Part shown: positions 33,829 to 43,443 of the stretch, in pieces
Layout of the letters: every line of letters starts with the position of its first letter
How positions within the stretch are numbered: position 1 is the first letter of the stretch
DNA from: an uncultured Lysobacteraceae bacterium
Lineage (GTDB): Bacteria; Pseudomonadota; Gammaproteobacteria; Xanthomonadales; Xanthomonadaceae
DNA: 64,000 nt
Direction of reading: 5' to 3'
NCBI GenBank assembly: GCA_936911875.1
Contig: CAKZGB010000006.1
Coordinates: 264,964 to 328,963, forward strand
Position numbers and translations under genes: made by a program
The notes under the pieces: model-generated
What the model was told of the DNA's origin: nothing
Databases searched by the model: none
Seen by the model: only the letters and a program-made list of their open reading frames with translations

Positions 33829-36098
33829 GCGCCGGCCTCCGCGGCAGAATTCGCCGATGCGGTGTTGACATGTGACGAAGCGGCCAAGGCAGCCGTAGCA
33901 CCGTGGCCCAGTTCAACCCAGGCGGCGCCCTTGGCAACGCGCGCATTCAAAGTGACCGGCAAGCTGGCCTGCCCCACTTCGGCTTGAACGCGAATGACTT
34001 GACCCGCGCTGATACCGGCAGCTGCCGCATCTTCGGGATTCATGACGATGCCGGCCTCGACATTGAGCGGATGCTCCTGAAGCGCTTGCGCGCGGCGGAC
34101 GGTGGCATCGCTGCGGTAGATCGCCTGCGAGCTGGCCAACTCAACCGAACCGGTGGTGATGCGCGGCTGCGACGAGCTCGACACTGCAACCGTTGCGGCT
34201 TGCATCTGATCCTGCAGACCGTTCCAGTCGGTGAAATCAAAGCCGGCGGCACCGAGCTTCTCACCCAGCACGCGCAGAACGCGCCAACCCGGGCGGGCTT
34301 CGTTCGGCAGCTTGGCACCGGCAACGGCGAACTGGTCTTCGCCGTCCATGTTGGTCAGCGAGCCATCAATTTCAGGCAGCGCACCGATCGGCAGAATCAC
34401 ATCGGCCACGGCACGCGTCGAACGGCAAGCGTACTGACTGAAGGCCACGACCTTAGCGGCCTTGAGCGCCGAATTGGTGGTAGCGACGTCGGCAAAATCC
34501 AGACCCGGTTCAATGCCGTACAACACATACGCGCTGCGGGGCTTGCGGGTCATGGCCAATGCGTCATCACCGGTCGGCAGCACACCGTAACGGCTCAGGC
34601 CAACCGCATTCGCACCTTGCGGAATACGAACCACCTTGCCACCGACGGCGTCGGCAAACTTCAGTGCAGCCGCGCGAATAGCGGCGGCATAGGCGGAGTT
34701 TTCAGCGATGCCACCAACGATCACGACGGTCTCGCCTTCGGCAATTTTGACGGCATCAATCAGAGCGGAATCGGCCAAGGCCGTAGCAATGTTCGAAGGC
34801 GCTGCCAGCTCGACACCGCTCATCGGCACCGAGAAATCAAACTCGACGGGATTAACGGCAAAGACCTTGGCACCCTTGCGTTGTGCCTGACGGACACGGT
34901 GCAACAGCAGCGGCATTTCGGCACGCAGATTAGTACCCACCAGCACGATGCGAGCAGCGCTTGCGATCGAAGCAATGGCAACCGGCGATGCCTCAGCGAC
35001 AGCCGCGTCGCTCAGATCCAACTGGCTGATGCGGTGATCGATATTGCCGCTACCCAGTTGGGCGGCAATGCGGGCCAGCAACGCGCCCTCTTCGTTCGTC
35101 GTCGACGGATGCACCAGGAAACCGCTTTGCTCACCGCCGGCATCGCGCAGAATTTCTGCAGCCTTGGTCAGCGCTTCGTCCCAGCTGGCCACACGGAAAT
35201 CATCGCCTTCGCGAATCATCGGCGATTGAGCGCGATCCGCCGCCTGCAGGCCCTGGTGCGAATAACGGTCACGGTCGGACAGCCAAGATTCGTTGACGTC
35301 GTCGTTGTCACGCGGCACGGTCCGCAGCACTTCGCCGCGGCGCACGTGCAGATAGAGATTGCTGCCCAGCGCATCGTGATAACCGAGCGAAGGCTTGGCC
35401 GTCAGTTCCCACGGACGGGCCTTGAACTGGAACACCTTGTTGGTGAGCGCGCCGACCGGGCACACATCGACAACGTTGCCGGACAACTCAGTGGTCAGCG
35501 GCTTGCCGTCGTAAGTACCGATCTGCAGATTTTCACCGCGGTACATGCCACCGAGTTCGTAAGTACCGGCGATTTCCGCGGTAAAACGAATGCAACGGGT
35601 GCACTGAATGCAACGCGTCATTTCGGTAGCAACCAACGGACCCAGATCTTCGTCCGGCACGACGCGCTTGCGATCGACATAACGCGAGACGGAACGGCCG
35701 TAGCCCATGGACACGTCCTGCAGTTCGCATTCGCCGCCCTGGTCGCAGATCGGGCAATCCAGCGGGTGGTTAACCAGCAGGAATTCCATCACATTGCGTT
35801 GCGAACCCAGTGCCTTGTCGGAACGGGTCATGACCTTCATGCCATCCATCACCGGCGTGGCGCAGGCCGGTGCGGGTTTGGGCATCTTTTCCACTTCGAC
35901 CAGGCACATGCGGCAGTTGGCCGCAACGCTCAGCTTGTCGTGGTAGCAGAAGCGCGGAATCGCGATGCCGGCCTTGTCGGCGGCTTCAATGATCATCGAA
36001 CCCTTAGGCACAGCCAAGTGCTGGCCGTCGATCTCGATACCGACGTGGCCTTCGGGCACCACAGGCGCCACAGGGGCGGCGGGATTTACGGTACTCAT
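33825..36098 (-). CDS. nuoG: NADH-quinone oxidoreductase subunit G
   Basis: Large electron-transfer subunit, 757 residues. The N-terminal [2Fe-2S] ferredoxin domain (CYHDKLSVAANCRMCLVEVE), the His-Cys3 [4Fe-4S] site (DCPICDQGGECELQD) and the CIQCTRCIRFTAEIAG...VDVCPVGALT cluster motifs are intact. A molybdopterin-oxidoreductase-like domain without cofactor follows from about residue 220. Its C-terminus is Ala-rich. Overlaps nuoF by 4 bp. Confidence 0.97.
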   Translation of the reverse strand: MSTVNPAAPVAPVVPEGHVGIEIDGQHLAVPKGSMIIEAADKAGIAIPRFCYHDKLSVAANCRMCLVEVEKMPKPAPACATPVMDGMKVMTRSDKALGSQRNVMEFLLVNHPLDCPICDQGGECELQDVSMGYGRSVSRYVDRKRVVPDEDLGPLVATEMTRCIQCTRCIRFTAEIAGTYELGGMYRGENLQIGTYDGKPLTTELSGNVVDVCPVGALTNKVFQFKARPWELTAKPSLGYHDALGSNLYLHVRRGEVLRTVPRDNDDVNESWLSDRDRYSHQGLQAADRAQSPMIREGDDFRVASWDEALTKAAEILRDAGGEQSGFLVHPSTTNEEGALLARIAAQLGSGNIDHRISQLDLSDAAVAEASPVAIASIASAARIVLVGTNLRAEMPLLLHRVRQAQRKGAKVFAVNPVEFDFSVPMSGVELAAPSNIATALADSALIDAVKIAEGETVVIVGGIAENSAYAAAIRAAALKFADAVGGKVVRIPQGANAVGLSRYGVLPTGDDALAMTRKPRSAYVLYGIEPGLDFADVATTNSALKAAKVVAFSQYACRSTRAVADVILPIGALPEIDGSLTNMDGEDQFAVAGAKLPNEARPGWRVLRVLGEKLGAAGFDFTDWNGLQDQMQAATVAVSSSSQPRITTGSVELASSQAIYRSDATVRRAQALQEHPLNVEAGIVMNPEDAAAAGISAGQVIRVQAEVGQASLPVTLNARVAKGAAWVELGHGATAALAASSHVNTASANSAAEAGA

Positions 36099-37462
36099 GC
36101 AGCCTGCTCCGAAGGGACTACCGTCCCGGCAGCCAAGTCATCAACATAGAAACGCTTGTTCACGATGGCGTATTCGAACTCATTCCAGAATTGGGCAAGG
36201 AATGCCTGCACCGGCCACGCAGCGGCTTCACCGAATGCGCAGATGGTGTGACCTTCGATCTGACCTGCAGCAGCACGCAGCATCTGCAAATCGTCCATAG
36301 TGGCTTGCATCTGGACGATGCGAGTCAGCACGCGGTACATCCAACCGGTACCTTCGCGGCACGGCGTGCACTGACCGCAGCTTTCCTTGTAATAGAAACG
36401 CGAGATGCGATGACAGGCGCGCACCATACAGGTGGTGTCATCCATCACGATCACAGCGCCCGAACCCAGACCGGAACCGGCCTTCTGGATCGAGTCGTAA
36501 TCCATGGTCAGACCCATCATCACATCACCAGGCAGCACCTTCATCGAGGAACCGCCAGGAATTACTGCCTTGATCTTGCGACCTTCGCGCATGCCACCGG
36601 CCATCTGCAGCAGTTCTGCAAACGGGGTGCCAAGGCGGATTTCGAAGTTACCTGGGTTGGCCACATGTCCCGAGACCGAGAATATCTTGGGGCCACCGTT
36701 GTTGGGCTTGCCCTGATTGAGGAACCACTCGGAACCGTTACGGATAATGGCCGGCACCGAAGCATAGGTCTCGGTGTTGTTGATGGTGGTCGGCTTGCCG
36801 TACAGACCGAAATTGGCGGGGAACGGCGGCTTGTAGCGCGGCTGACCCTTCTTGCCTTCGAGCGATTCCATCAGTGCGGTTTCTTCGCCGCAGATGTAAG
36901 CACCGGCACCGAGTGCGTTGTACAGATCGATATCGACGCCGCTGCCCAGAATGTTCTTGCCCAGCCAGCCGTTGGCATACGCTTCGGCCGTCGCTTCTTC
37001 GAGATGTTCGAAGGGCTCGTGGTGGAACTCACCGCGCAGGTAGTTATAGGCAACCGTCGAGCCCGTTGCATAACAGGCGATGGCCATGCCTTCGATCACT
37101 GCATGCGGGTTGTAACGCAGAATATCTCGGTCTTTAGCGGTACCCGGTTCGGATTCGTCGGAGTTGCAGAGAATGTACTTCTGCCCCTCACCCTTCGGCA
37201 TGAAGCTCCACTTCAGACCTGTCGGGAAGCCGGCGCCACCACGGCCGCGCAGACCGGAGGCTTTGACCATCTCGACCACATCGGCGGGCGGAATTTTTTC
37301 AGTCAGGATTTTACGCAGCGCTGCATAACCGCCGGTCTTGACGTAGTTTTCATACGACCACGGCTTGTCAAAATGCAGCGTCGTATAGACGACCTGATGT
37401 TCCTTGGGGGCCGGACCGACCGGTCCATAGCCTTCGGAAACGTGCGAATGTTCGTGTGCCAT
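36095..37462 (-). CDS. nuoF: NADH-quinone oxidoreductase subunit F
   Basis: NADH- and FMN-binding subunit with cluster N3. The 455-residue protein has the nucleotide motif GLRGRGGAGFPTGLKWSFMP, the FMN-site stretch ILCNSDESEPGTAKDRDIL, GAGAYICGEETALMESLEG and the [4Fe-4S] motif ESCGQCTPCREGTGW with the later Cys in GHTICAFGEAAAWP. Confidence 0.97.
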   Translation of the reverse strand: MAHEHSHVSEGYGPVGPAPKEHQVVYTTLHFDKPWSYENYVKTGGYAALRKILTEKIPPADVVEMVKASGLRGRGGAGFPTGLKWSFMPKGEGQKYILCNSDESEPGTAKDRDILRYNPHAVIEGMAIACYATGSTVAYNYLRGEFHHEPFEHLEEATAEAYANGWLGKNILGSGVDIDLYNALGAGAYICGEETALMESLEGKKGQPRYKPPFPANFGLYGKPTTINNTETYASVPAIIRNGSEWFLNQGKPNNGGPKIFSVSGHVANPGNFEIRLGTPFAELLQMAGGMREGRKIKAVIPGGSSMKVLPGDVMMGLTMDYDSIQKAGSGLGSGAVIVMDDTTCMVRACHRISRFYYKESCGQCTPCREGTGWMYRVLTRIVQMQATMDDLQMLRAAAGQIEGHTICAFGEAAAWPVQAFLAQFWNEFEYAIVNKRFYVDDLAAGTVVPSEQAA

Positions 37463-37476
37463 CGGCGCGCTCCTGA

Positions 37477-38004
37477 TTATTTCAAAGTATCCAGAAGCTC
37501 ATCCACCTTGGCGGTGTCCAGCTTCTCGTGATAGTGACCGTTGATAACAACGACGGGTGCACCGCAGCAGGCGGCAACGCATTCCTCTTCGCGCTTGAGA
37601 TAGATACGACCGTCGGCAGTCGATTCGCCCAGTGCGCAGCCCAGCTTTTGCTCGGCATGACGGACCAGATCTTCGGCGCCGTTGAGCCAGCACGAAATGT
37701 TGGTGCAGAAAGCAACGTTGTTGCGACCGACCGGAGCCAGTTCGAACATCGAGTAGAACGATGCGACCTCGTAGGCCCACACCGGCGGAATGTCCAGATA
37801 CTTTGCGACAGCAGCGATCAGCTCATCGGTCAGGTAACCGCCGTTCTGTTCCTGTGTGGCATGCAGACCTTGCAGCACCGCCGAGCGACGGCGATCGGCA
37901 GGAAACTTGCTGATCCAATGATCGATGTGTGCACGAGTGCTGTCCGACAGCACGACCATCGGGTCGACGTCGGCGCAAGCTGCGAAATTACCGGTTGCTT
38001 TCAT
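37477..38004 (-). CDS. nuoE: NADH-quinone oxidoreductase subunit E
   Basis: Thioredoxin-like subunit holding [2Fe-2S] N1a. Its four cysteines are in CTNISC and ECVAACC near residues 98-140. 175 residues; the first 17 precede the conserved helical bundle and may be an extension, since a second possible ATG lies inside. 14 bp upstream of nuoF. Confidence 0.96.
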   Translation of the reverse strand: MKATGNFAACADVDPMVVLSDSTRAHIDHWISKFPADRRRSAVLQGLHATQEQNGGYLTDELIAAVAKYLDIPPVWAYEVASFYSMFELAPVGRNNVAFCTNISCWLNGAEDLVRHAEQKLGCALGESTADGRIYLKREEECVAACCGAPVVVINGHYHEKLDTAKVDELLDTLK

Positions 38005-38032
38005 GTAGTTCTCTATCCTCGTGTGCGCGCGG

Positions 38033-39325
38033 TTAGCGATCGATTTCGCCGAACACGATGTCGTAGGTGCCGATCATGGCCACCACGTCCGCCAGCATAT
38101 GGCCGCGAACGACAGCATCCATGGAGCTCAAATGGGCAAACCCCGGGGCCCGCATATGCAGGCGGAACGGCTTATTTGCACCGTCGGAAACCAGGTAGCA
38201 GCCGAACTCACCCTTCGGGGCTTCGACGGCGCTGTAGGTTTCACCGGCCGGCACGCAGTAGCCCTCGGAGAACAGCTTAAAGTGGTGGATCAGCGCTTCC
38301 ATATCGTCCTTCATGGCCTCGCGCTTGGGCGGTGCGACCTTGAAGTTATCGATATTGACCGGCAGACCCTCGTTTTCACGGAGCCACTTCACGCATTGCT
38401 TGATGATGCGGTTGGACTCGCGCATTTCGGCCATGCGAACCAGATAGCGGTCGTAGCAGTCGCCATTGCGACCGACCGGGATATCAAAGTCCATATCGGC
38501 GTACATGGCGTACGGTTGCTTCTTACGCAGATCCCACGCAATGCCCGAACCACGCAGCATCGGACCGGTCATGCCCCAGGCCAGAGCCTGTTCCGGCGAG
38601 ATCACACCGATACCGACAGTACGCTGTTTCCAGATGCGGTTGTCGGTCAGCAGCGTTTCGTATTCGTCGATCTTGGACGGGAAGTCATCGGTGAACTTAT
38701 CAAGAAAGTCCAGCATCGAGCCTTCGCGCCAGTCGTTGAAGCGCTTGAGTTTGGCACCCTTACGCCACTTGGATTCCTTGTAGCGCGGCATCTGCTGCGG
38801 CAGATCGCGGTACACACCGCCCGGGCGGTAGTACGTGGCATGCATACGGGCACCGGAAACGGCCTCGTAGCAGTCCATCAGTTCTTCGCGTTCGCGGAAC
38901 GCGTACAGCATCACTGCCATTGCGCCCAGATCGAGACCGTTAGAACCGACCCACATCAGGTGATTGAGGATGCGGGTGATCTCATCGAACATGGTGCGGA
39001 TGTACTGAGCGCGAATCGGCGCTTCGATACCCATCAGCGATTCGATGGCGCGCACATAGGCATGCTCGTTGCACATCATGGACACGTAATCGAGGCGGTC
39101 CATGTAACCGATGCTCTGGTTAAACGGCTTGGATTCGGCCAACTTTTCGGTACCGCGATGCAGCAGGCCGACGTGCGGATCGGCGCGTTGCACGACTTCG
39201 CCGTCCATTTCCAGGATCAGGCGCAACACGCCGTGAGCCGCCGGATGTTGCGGACCGAAGTTGAATGAATAGTTGCGGATTTCCGGGTTATTGAGACCCG
39301 AGGTCTTGGATGCTTGCATGTTCAT
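38033..39325 (-). CDS. nuoD: NADH-quinone oxidoreductase subunit D
   Basis: 49-kDa quinone-site subunit, 430 residues. Conserved segments are NFGPQHPAAHGVLRLILEMDGE, HVGLLHRGTEKLAE, YMDRLDYVSMMCNEHAY and the C-terminal FDIVFGEIDR. It is separate from nuoC, unlike the fused nuoCD of E. coli. Confidence 0.97.
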   Translation of the reverse strand: MNMQASKTSGLNNPEIRNYSFNFGPQHPAAHGVLRLILEMDGEVVQRADPHVGLLHRGTEKLAESKPFNQSIGYMDRLDYVSMMCNEHAYVRAIESLMGIEAPIRAQYIRTMFDEITRILNHLMWVGSNGLDLGAMAVMLYAFREREELMDCYEAVSGARMHATYYRPGGVYRDLPQQMPRYKESKWRKGAKLKRFNDWREGSMLDFLDKFTDDFPSKIDEYETLLTDNRIWKQRTVGIGVISPEQALAWGMTGPMLRGSGIAWDLRKKQPYAMYADMDFDIPVGRNGDCYDRYLVRMAEMRESNRIIKQCVKWLRENEGLPVNIDNFKVAPPKREAMKDDMEALIHHFKLFSEGYCVPAGETYSAVEAPKGEFGCYLVSDGANKPFRLHMRAPGFAHLSSMDAVVRGHMLADVVAMIGTYDIVFGEIDR

Positions 39326-39346
39326 GTGCGATCGGGGCCCTGGGGG

Positions 39347-40087
39347 TTAACCGGCCTGACGTCCGGGAATCCGGCGTTGTGCCTGTTCACCGGCAGCCGT
39401 GTCGTAGCGGGCGTCGTCGCGAATCACGCGCGGCACACCGACTCGCGGCTCAATGCTGACCGGTTGATAGATCACGCGACGTTGCGATTCGTCATAGCGA
39501 ACCTCGACGTTGCCGATCAGCGGGAAATCTTTGCGGAACGGATGGCCGACAAAACCGTAATCGGTCAGGATGCGGCGGAGGTCCGGATGGCCTTCGAAAA
39601 TAATGCCGAACAGGTCGAACGCCTCGCGTTCAAACCAGTTTGCACCCGGCCAAATATCCGTAACCGAAGGCAGGACCGGCAGCGCGTTGTCCGGCGCAAA
39701 GCTACGAACCCGCAGGCGCAGGTTGTGTTGCACGCTCAACAGGTGATAGACAGCGGCATAGCGCAGTTCATCGGCTTGTTCGGCGGCGCCGTTCGGCAGC
39801 TCACCGCGCTTAAAGCGTCCGGCAGCAGCGCCATCGACACCGCGCGAGAAGCCCTCGGACGAGACGTCGGTTTGCCATTCGTCCTGACCGAACGTCAGGT
39901 AATCGATGCCGGCGACATCGACCAGCATTTCAAAGCCGAATTCATCGCGCAGTGCGCGGCACGCTGCATGCAAATCAGCAGCAGGCAAGGTCAGAGTCAG
40001 TTCGCCACGCGGCTCGGCAATTTCAACGTGCGAGCCATTGAACGCGGTGCTCAGACGGGCAGCAACGGATTGCAGGGACTCGCTCAT
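39347..40087 (-). CDS. nuoC: NADH-quinone oxidoreductase subunit C
   Basis: 30-kDa peripheral-arm subunit, 246 residues. The family signature ANWFEREAFDLFGIIFEGHPDLRRILTDYGF is complete, and the C-terminus has HPFRKDFPLIGNVEVRYDE. Start overlaps the nuoB stop by 4 bp. Confidence 0.96.
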   Translation of the reverse strand: MSESLQSVAARLSTAFNGSHVEIAEPRGELTLTLPAADLHAACRALRDEFGFEMLVDVAGIDYLTFGQDEWQTDVSSEGFSRGVDGAAAGRFKRGELPNGAAEQADELRYAAVYHLLSVQHNLRLRVRSFAPDNALPVLPSVTDIWPGANWFEREAFDLFGIIFEGHPDLRRILTDYGFVGHPFRKDFPLIGNVEVRYDESQRRVIYQPVSIEPRVGVPRVIRDDARYDTAAGEQAQRRIPGRQAG

Positions 40088-40659
40088 GAGCGCATGCCCT
40101 GTGCTTCGGGCCCGAAGTTGGTGCCGCGACGGATCTTGCGTTGCAGCTGCAGGATGCCGTGAACCAGCGCCTCAGACGTCGGCGGGCAACCCGGGACATA
40201 CACATCGACCGGGACGATGCGGTCAACGCCGCGCACCACGGAATACGAGTAATGGTAGTAACCGCCGCCATTAGCACACGAGCCCATGGAGATCACCCAT
40301 TTCGGATCGGGCATCTGGTCATAAACCTTGCGCAGAGCGGGTGCCATTTTGTTGACCAGCGTGCCGGCGACGATCATGACATCGGACTGACGCGGCGACG
40401 GACGGAACACGACACCGTAACGGTCCAAGTCGATGCGGGCAGCACCGGCGTGCATCATTTCGACAGCGCAGCAGGCCAGACCGAAGGTCATCGGCCACAT
40501 CGAGCCGGTACGCGCCCAGTTCCACAAAGCATCAAGGCTCGTAGTGACATAGCCTTGTTGCATGACGGGATTGTCACTTTCGGGCAGCAGCAAGTCATCC
40601 AGCCTGCCCTCAGGCAGCGGATTGTTCATGAGGCCGGAAACGGTTTGGATCACTCCCAT
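40084..40659 (-). CDS. nuoB: NADH-quinone oxidoreductase subunit B
   Basis: Carries cluster N2, the last before quinone. The ligands are the tandem Cys pair in FGLACCAVEM, the Cys in MGSCANGGGYYHYSYSV and the Cys in YVPGCPPTSEAL. 191 residues; overlaps the end of nuoA by 10 bp. Confidence 0.97.
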   Translation of the reverse strand: MGVIQTVSGLMNNPLPEGRLDDLLLPESDNPVMQQGYVTTSLDALWNWARTGSMWPMTFGLACCAVEMMHAGAARIDLDRYGVVFRPSPRQSDVMIVAGTLVNKMAPALRKVYDQMPDPKWVISMGSCANGGGYYHYSYSVVRGVDRIVPVDVYVPGCPPTSEALVHGILQLQRKIRRGTNFGPEAQGMRS

Positions 40660-41006
40660 TCAAGGGCTCCTTTCTTCCAGACGTAGACGAAGCCGATCAG
40701 CAGCATGCCGGCAAAGATGGCCATTTCGATCAGGCCGACGACACCGAGTTCGCGGAACACGGTGGCCCAGGGCACGATAAAAATGATTTCCAGATCGAAG
40801 ATGATGAACTGGATGGCGATCAGGTAGTAACGGATGTCAAATTGCATCCGTGCGTCGTCAAACGCCTCAAAGCCGCATTCGTAAGGGCTCAGCTTTTCCA
40901 GTGAAGGACGCTTAGGGCCAAGGACTTTCCCCACCGCAAACAACGCGACACCGATGCCCGTTGAAACCATGAGGAACAAGAGAGTCGGCAGATATTCGGC
41001 CAGCAT
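40650..41006 (-). CDS. nuoA: NADH-quinone oxidoreductase subunit A
   Basis: Three-helix membrane subunit, 118 residues, with the conserved loop SPYECGFEAFDDARMQFDIRYY (quinone-site Cys) and a Glu-bearing second helix (FIIFDLEIIFIVPWA). First nuo gene, 28 bp after the 3' end of tRNA-Leu with no terminator between, so both appear to share a transcript. Confidence 0.96.
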   Translation of the reverse strand: MLAEYLPTLLFLMVSTGIGVALFAVGKVLGPKRPSLEKLSPYECGFEAFDDARMQFDIRYYLIAIQFIIFDLEIIFIVPWATVFRELGVVGLIEMAIFAGMLLIGFVYVWKKGALEWE

Positions 41007-41034
41007 GCGTTGTTACTTCACTGTTTTTTTGATT

Positions 41035-41119
41035 TGGTGTCCAAGAGGGGACTCGAACCCCTACGACCTAAGTCGCTACCACCTCAAGGTAGTGCGTCTA
41101 CCAATTCCGCCACCTGGAC
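41035..41119 (-). tRNA. tRNA-Leu(GAG)
   Basis: An 85-nt class II tRNA with an encoded CCA. The anticodon arm CTACC-TTGAGGT-GGTAG gives anticodon GAG. Acceptor GTCCAGG pairs with CTTGGAC (one G-T pair). The variable arm TAGCGACTTAGGTCGTA is typical for Leu. It lies between secG and nuoA. Confidence 0.96.
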
Positions 41120-41166
41120 ATGTTCTTTGTTTGGGCCATCCTGGCCCGGTACTACTCAACCGCGAT

Positions 41167-41172
41167 ATTGTA
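41167..41172 (-). promoter_or_regulatory. Candidate -10 box for tRNA-Leu/nuo
   Basis: TACAAT followed by a GC-rich discriminator (ATCGCGG), about 48 bp before the tRNA 5' end. No good -35 is seen at 16-18 bp. A nearby ATTCATC/GATGAAT inverted repeat (41188-41205) could be an operator or a weak secG terminator. Confidence 0.4.
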
Positions 41173-41246
41173 GCGAATTCCTGACGATTCATCTATGGAT
41201 GAATAAGAATTCAAGAGACGAATTGGGCGTCTCTATATCTCGCGGA

Positions 41247-41651
41247 TTATTGCTTGACAGGTTCCGAAGGTTGAGCAGGAGCCTGTTGCGGAACCGTTTG
41301 AGAAGACGGAACCGAGGTATTTGCAGCAGGTGCAGTTTGCGTACCGGTGTTAGCCGGTGACTGCGGCACGTTACCCATCACGCCAAGATCCGTACCCGGA
41401 ACCGCCGAAGCCGCGCTCGAAGTGCTGTGCTTGACGTTCCATGCCATGAACAGGCTGATCGCAAAGAATACGATCGCCAGCCACTTGGTGGACTTGGACA
41501 GGAAGTTGGACGAACCGCGCGAACCGAACACGGTACCCGACGCGCCGCCACCGAAACCGCTACCGGCTTGAGCACCCGCACCGCGTTGCATCAGGATCAG
41601 CACGATCATTGCCAACGCAATGAGCACGTAAATGACGTTAAGAATCAGCAC
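41247..41651 (-). CDS. secG: Preprotein translocase subunit SecG
   Basis: Two-helix accessory subunit of the SecYEG channel. Helix 1 is residues 1-21 (LILNVIYVLIALAMIVLILM), followed by QRGAGAQAGSGFGGGASGTV, the conserved loop, and helix 2 at about 55-75. At 134 residues it is longer than E. coli SecG (110), through a Pro/Gln/Ser/Thr-rich tail after about 80. 39 bp after tpiA. Confidence 0.95.
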   Translation of the reverse strand: MLILNVIYVLIALAMIVLILMQRGAGAQAGSGFGGGASGTVFGSRGSSNFLSKSTKWLAIVFFAISLFMAWNVKHSTSSAASAVPGTDLGVMGNVPQSPANTGTQTAPAANTSVPSSQTVPQQAPAQPSEPVKQ

Positions 41652-41690
41652 AACCGAAACCTTAAAAATCCGAGGCCAGCGCCCTGCCCT

Positions 41691-42440
41691 TTAGCCTTGA
41701 CCGAAGGACCGCGCGATGGCGTTAAATTGGTCGGCGTCTAGCGATGCGCCGCCGATGAGGCCGCCGTCAATGTCAGGCTGGGAGAACAGCTCCGCCGCGT
41801 TATCCGGCTTGCAGCTCCCGCCGTAGATGATCGGCATGGAATCGGCAATTTTAGCATCAATCGCAGCAATTTCGCCACGGATTGCGTGGTGAACCTCCTG
41901 CGCCTCTTCCTTAGTGGCCGTTTTCCCGGTGCCAATCGCCCAAACCGGCTCGTAAGCAATCATGAGCTTAGCGAGATACTCAGCGCCCAAGGCCTGAACC
42001 GGGGCCAGCTGTTCCTGCAGGCGCCAAAAGGTTTTACCGTCTTCGCGTTCTTCCAGAGATTCGCCCACGCAGACAATCGGCGTGAGACCGGCATCAATGG
42101 CAACCTTGGCTTTGCGGGCAACCAGCGCACTGGTTTCACCGTGATATTGACGACGTTCCGAATGGCCGACCAGTACATAACCGGCGCCGACATCCTTCAG
42201 CATGGCAGCCGACACTTCGCCGGTGTAGGCACCATTGTCACGCGAGCTGACATCCTGGGCACCGAACGCCAAATGCTGCGTACCGGCATCAATGGCCTCG
42301 GCCAGATACGGCATGGGCGGAAATACGATGCGCACCACGTCGCCCGTATCGACCGCATCGATTGCATGGATCAGATCCTGAGCAAACTGGCGTGAGCCGT
42401 TGAGCTTCCAGTTACCACCGACAATTTTCTTGCGCGACAT
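41691..42440 (-). CDS. tpiA: Triose-phosphate isomerase
   Basis: Interconverts dihydroxyacetone phosphate and glyceraldehyde-3-phosphate. Catalytic residues are present: Lys in GNWKLNG, His in VLVGHSERRQYHGE and Glu in IAYEPVWAIGTGKTAT. The phosphate loop YGGSCKPDNAAE has Cys where most enzymes have Val. 249 residues, normal. Confidence 0.97.
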   Translation of the reverse strand: MSRKKIVGGNWKLNGSRQFAQDLIHAIDAVDTGDVVRIVFPPMPYLAEAIDAGTQHLAFGAQDVSSRDNGAYTGEVSAAMLKDVGAGYVLVGHSERRQYHGETSALVARKAKVAIDAGLTPIVCVGESLEEREDGKTFWRLQEQLAPVQALGAEYLAKLMIAYEPVWAIGTGKTATKEEAQEVHHAIRGEIAAIDAKIADSMPIIYGGSCKPDNAAELFSQPDIDGGLIGGASLDADQFNAIARSFGQG

Positions 42441-42482
42441 GAAACGTACTCCAGGTAATGAGTTGCAGACCGTCTGCGGATC

Positions 42483-43424
42483 TTATTTCAGCTTGATTTC
42501 ACGCAGGCGCTCTTCGAGATAGCCTTGCGCAGTGATCGGTTCCGGATAGCGGCTGGGGTTGTCCGGCGTAATCGTCGACGGCAGCACATCAATCAGAAAA
42601 TCGGGATTCGGGTGCAAAAAGAATGGTGTCGAGAAACGCGGTTGACGAGCCGCGTCCCCTTGCGGATTCACCACACGGTGCGTTGTGGACGGCAGCACAT
42701 GATTGGTCAGACGCTGCAGCATGTCACCGATATTCACCACGATGGTGTCGGCATCCGCAGTAAACGGGACCCATTCGCCGTCGTGCGATTTGACCTCGAG
42801 ACCGGCTGCCGATGCACCCACCAGCAAAGTGATCAGATTGATGTCTTCGTGCGCACCGGCGCGGACGTTCGGAATGTCATCGGTCGTAATTGGCGGATAG
42901 TGAATCGGACGCAGAATCGAATTGCCGAAATTGGTTTTGTCCTGAAAGTAGTTCTCAGGCAGATTCATATACAGCGCCAACGCCGACAGCACTTTGCTGC
43001 CGAGATTATCGAGCGCCGCATAGAGCGCACGCCCCTTCTCTTCGAAGGCCGGCACTTCAGACGGCCATACGTTGGCCGGCATGTCATCGGCGTACTTGCT
43101 GTCGCGCGGAATGTCACGACCGATATGCCAGAACTCCTTGAGATCGGAATACTTGGCACCCTTAGCCGTTTCAACGCCGAACGGCGTGTAACCGCGCGCA
43201 CCGCCGCCACCGGCAATATGATATTGCTTCTTCGCGTCTTCCGGCAGTGCAAAGAACGACTGGAATGCCTTGTAGCTTTCGTCGATCAGTTCCGGGCTGA
43301 TGCCATGGTTACGGATACCGGCAAAACCCCATTGCCGATACGCATCGCCCAGCTCCTTTACGAAGGCATCCCGATCCGTATCGAATCGGGTGATGTCAAA
43401 AGTGGGAATACGTGCGGTGGTCAT
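42483..43424 (-). CDS. Isopenicillin-N-synthase-like 2-oxoglutarate/Fe(II) dioxygenase
   Basis: A 313-residue non-haem iron oxygenase. The N-terminal DIOX domain covers about 5-120 (RQWGFAGIRNHGISPELIDE). The double-stranded beta-helix has the iron triad His192, Asp194 (AHEDINLITLL) and His249 (PSTTHRVVNP), plus Arg263-x-Ser265 (RFSTPFF) for the cosubstrate carboxylate. The true substrate is unknown; proteins like this are common outside antibiotic clusters, and there is no NRPS nearby. It lies between glmM and tpiA, 42 bp from tpiA. Confidence 0.88.
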   Translation of the reverse strand: MTTARIPTFDITRFDTDRDAFVKELGDAYRQWGFAGIRNHGISPELIDESYKAFQSFFALPEDAKKQYHIAGGGGARGYTPFGVETAKGAKYSDLKEFWHIGRDIPRDSKYADDMPANVWPSEVPAFEEKGRALYAALDNLGSKVLSALALYMNLPENYFQDKTNFGNSILRPIHYPPITTDDIPNVRAGAHEDINLITLLVGASAAGLEVKSHDGEWVPFTADADTIVVNIGDMLQRLTNHVLPSTTHRVVNPQGDAARQPRFSTPFFLHPNPDFLIDVLPSTITPDNPSRYPEPITAQGYLEERLREIKLK

Positions 43425-43443
43425 GTTCTGTTCCTGCGTTCAA

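Noticed and set aside
33903..36149. 748-codon open frame antisense to nuoG
   Set aside because: Shadow of nuoG, which has all its cluster motifs.
42483..43424. Beta-lactam or other antibiotic gene cluster around the IPNS-like oxygenase
   Set aside because: The neighbours are tpiA and glmM; there is no NRPS, expandase or transporter.
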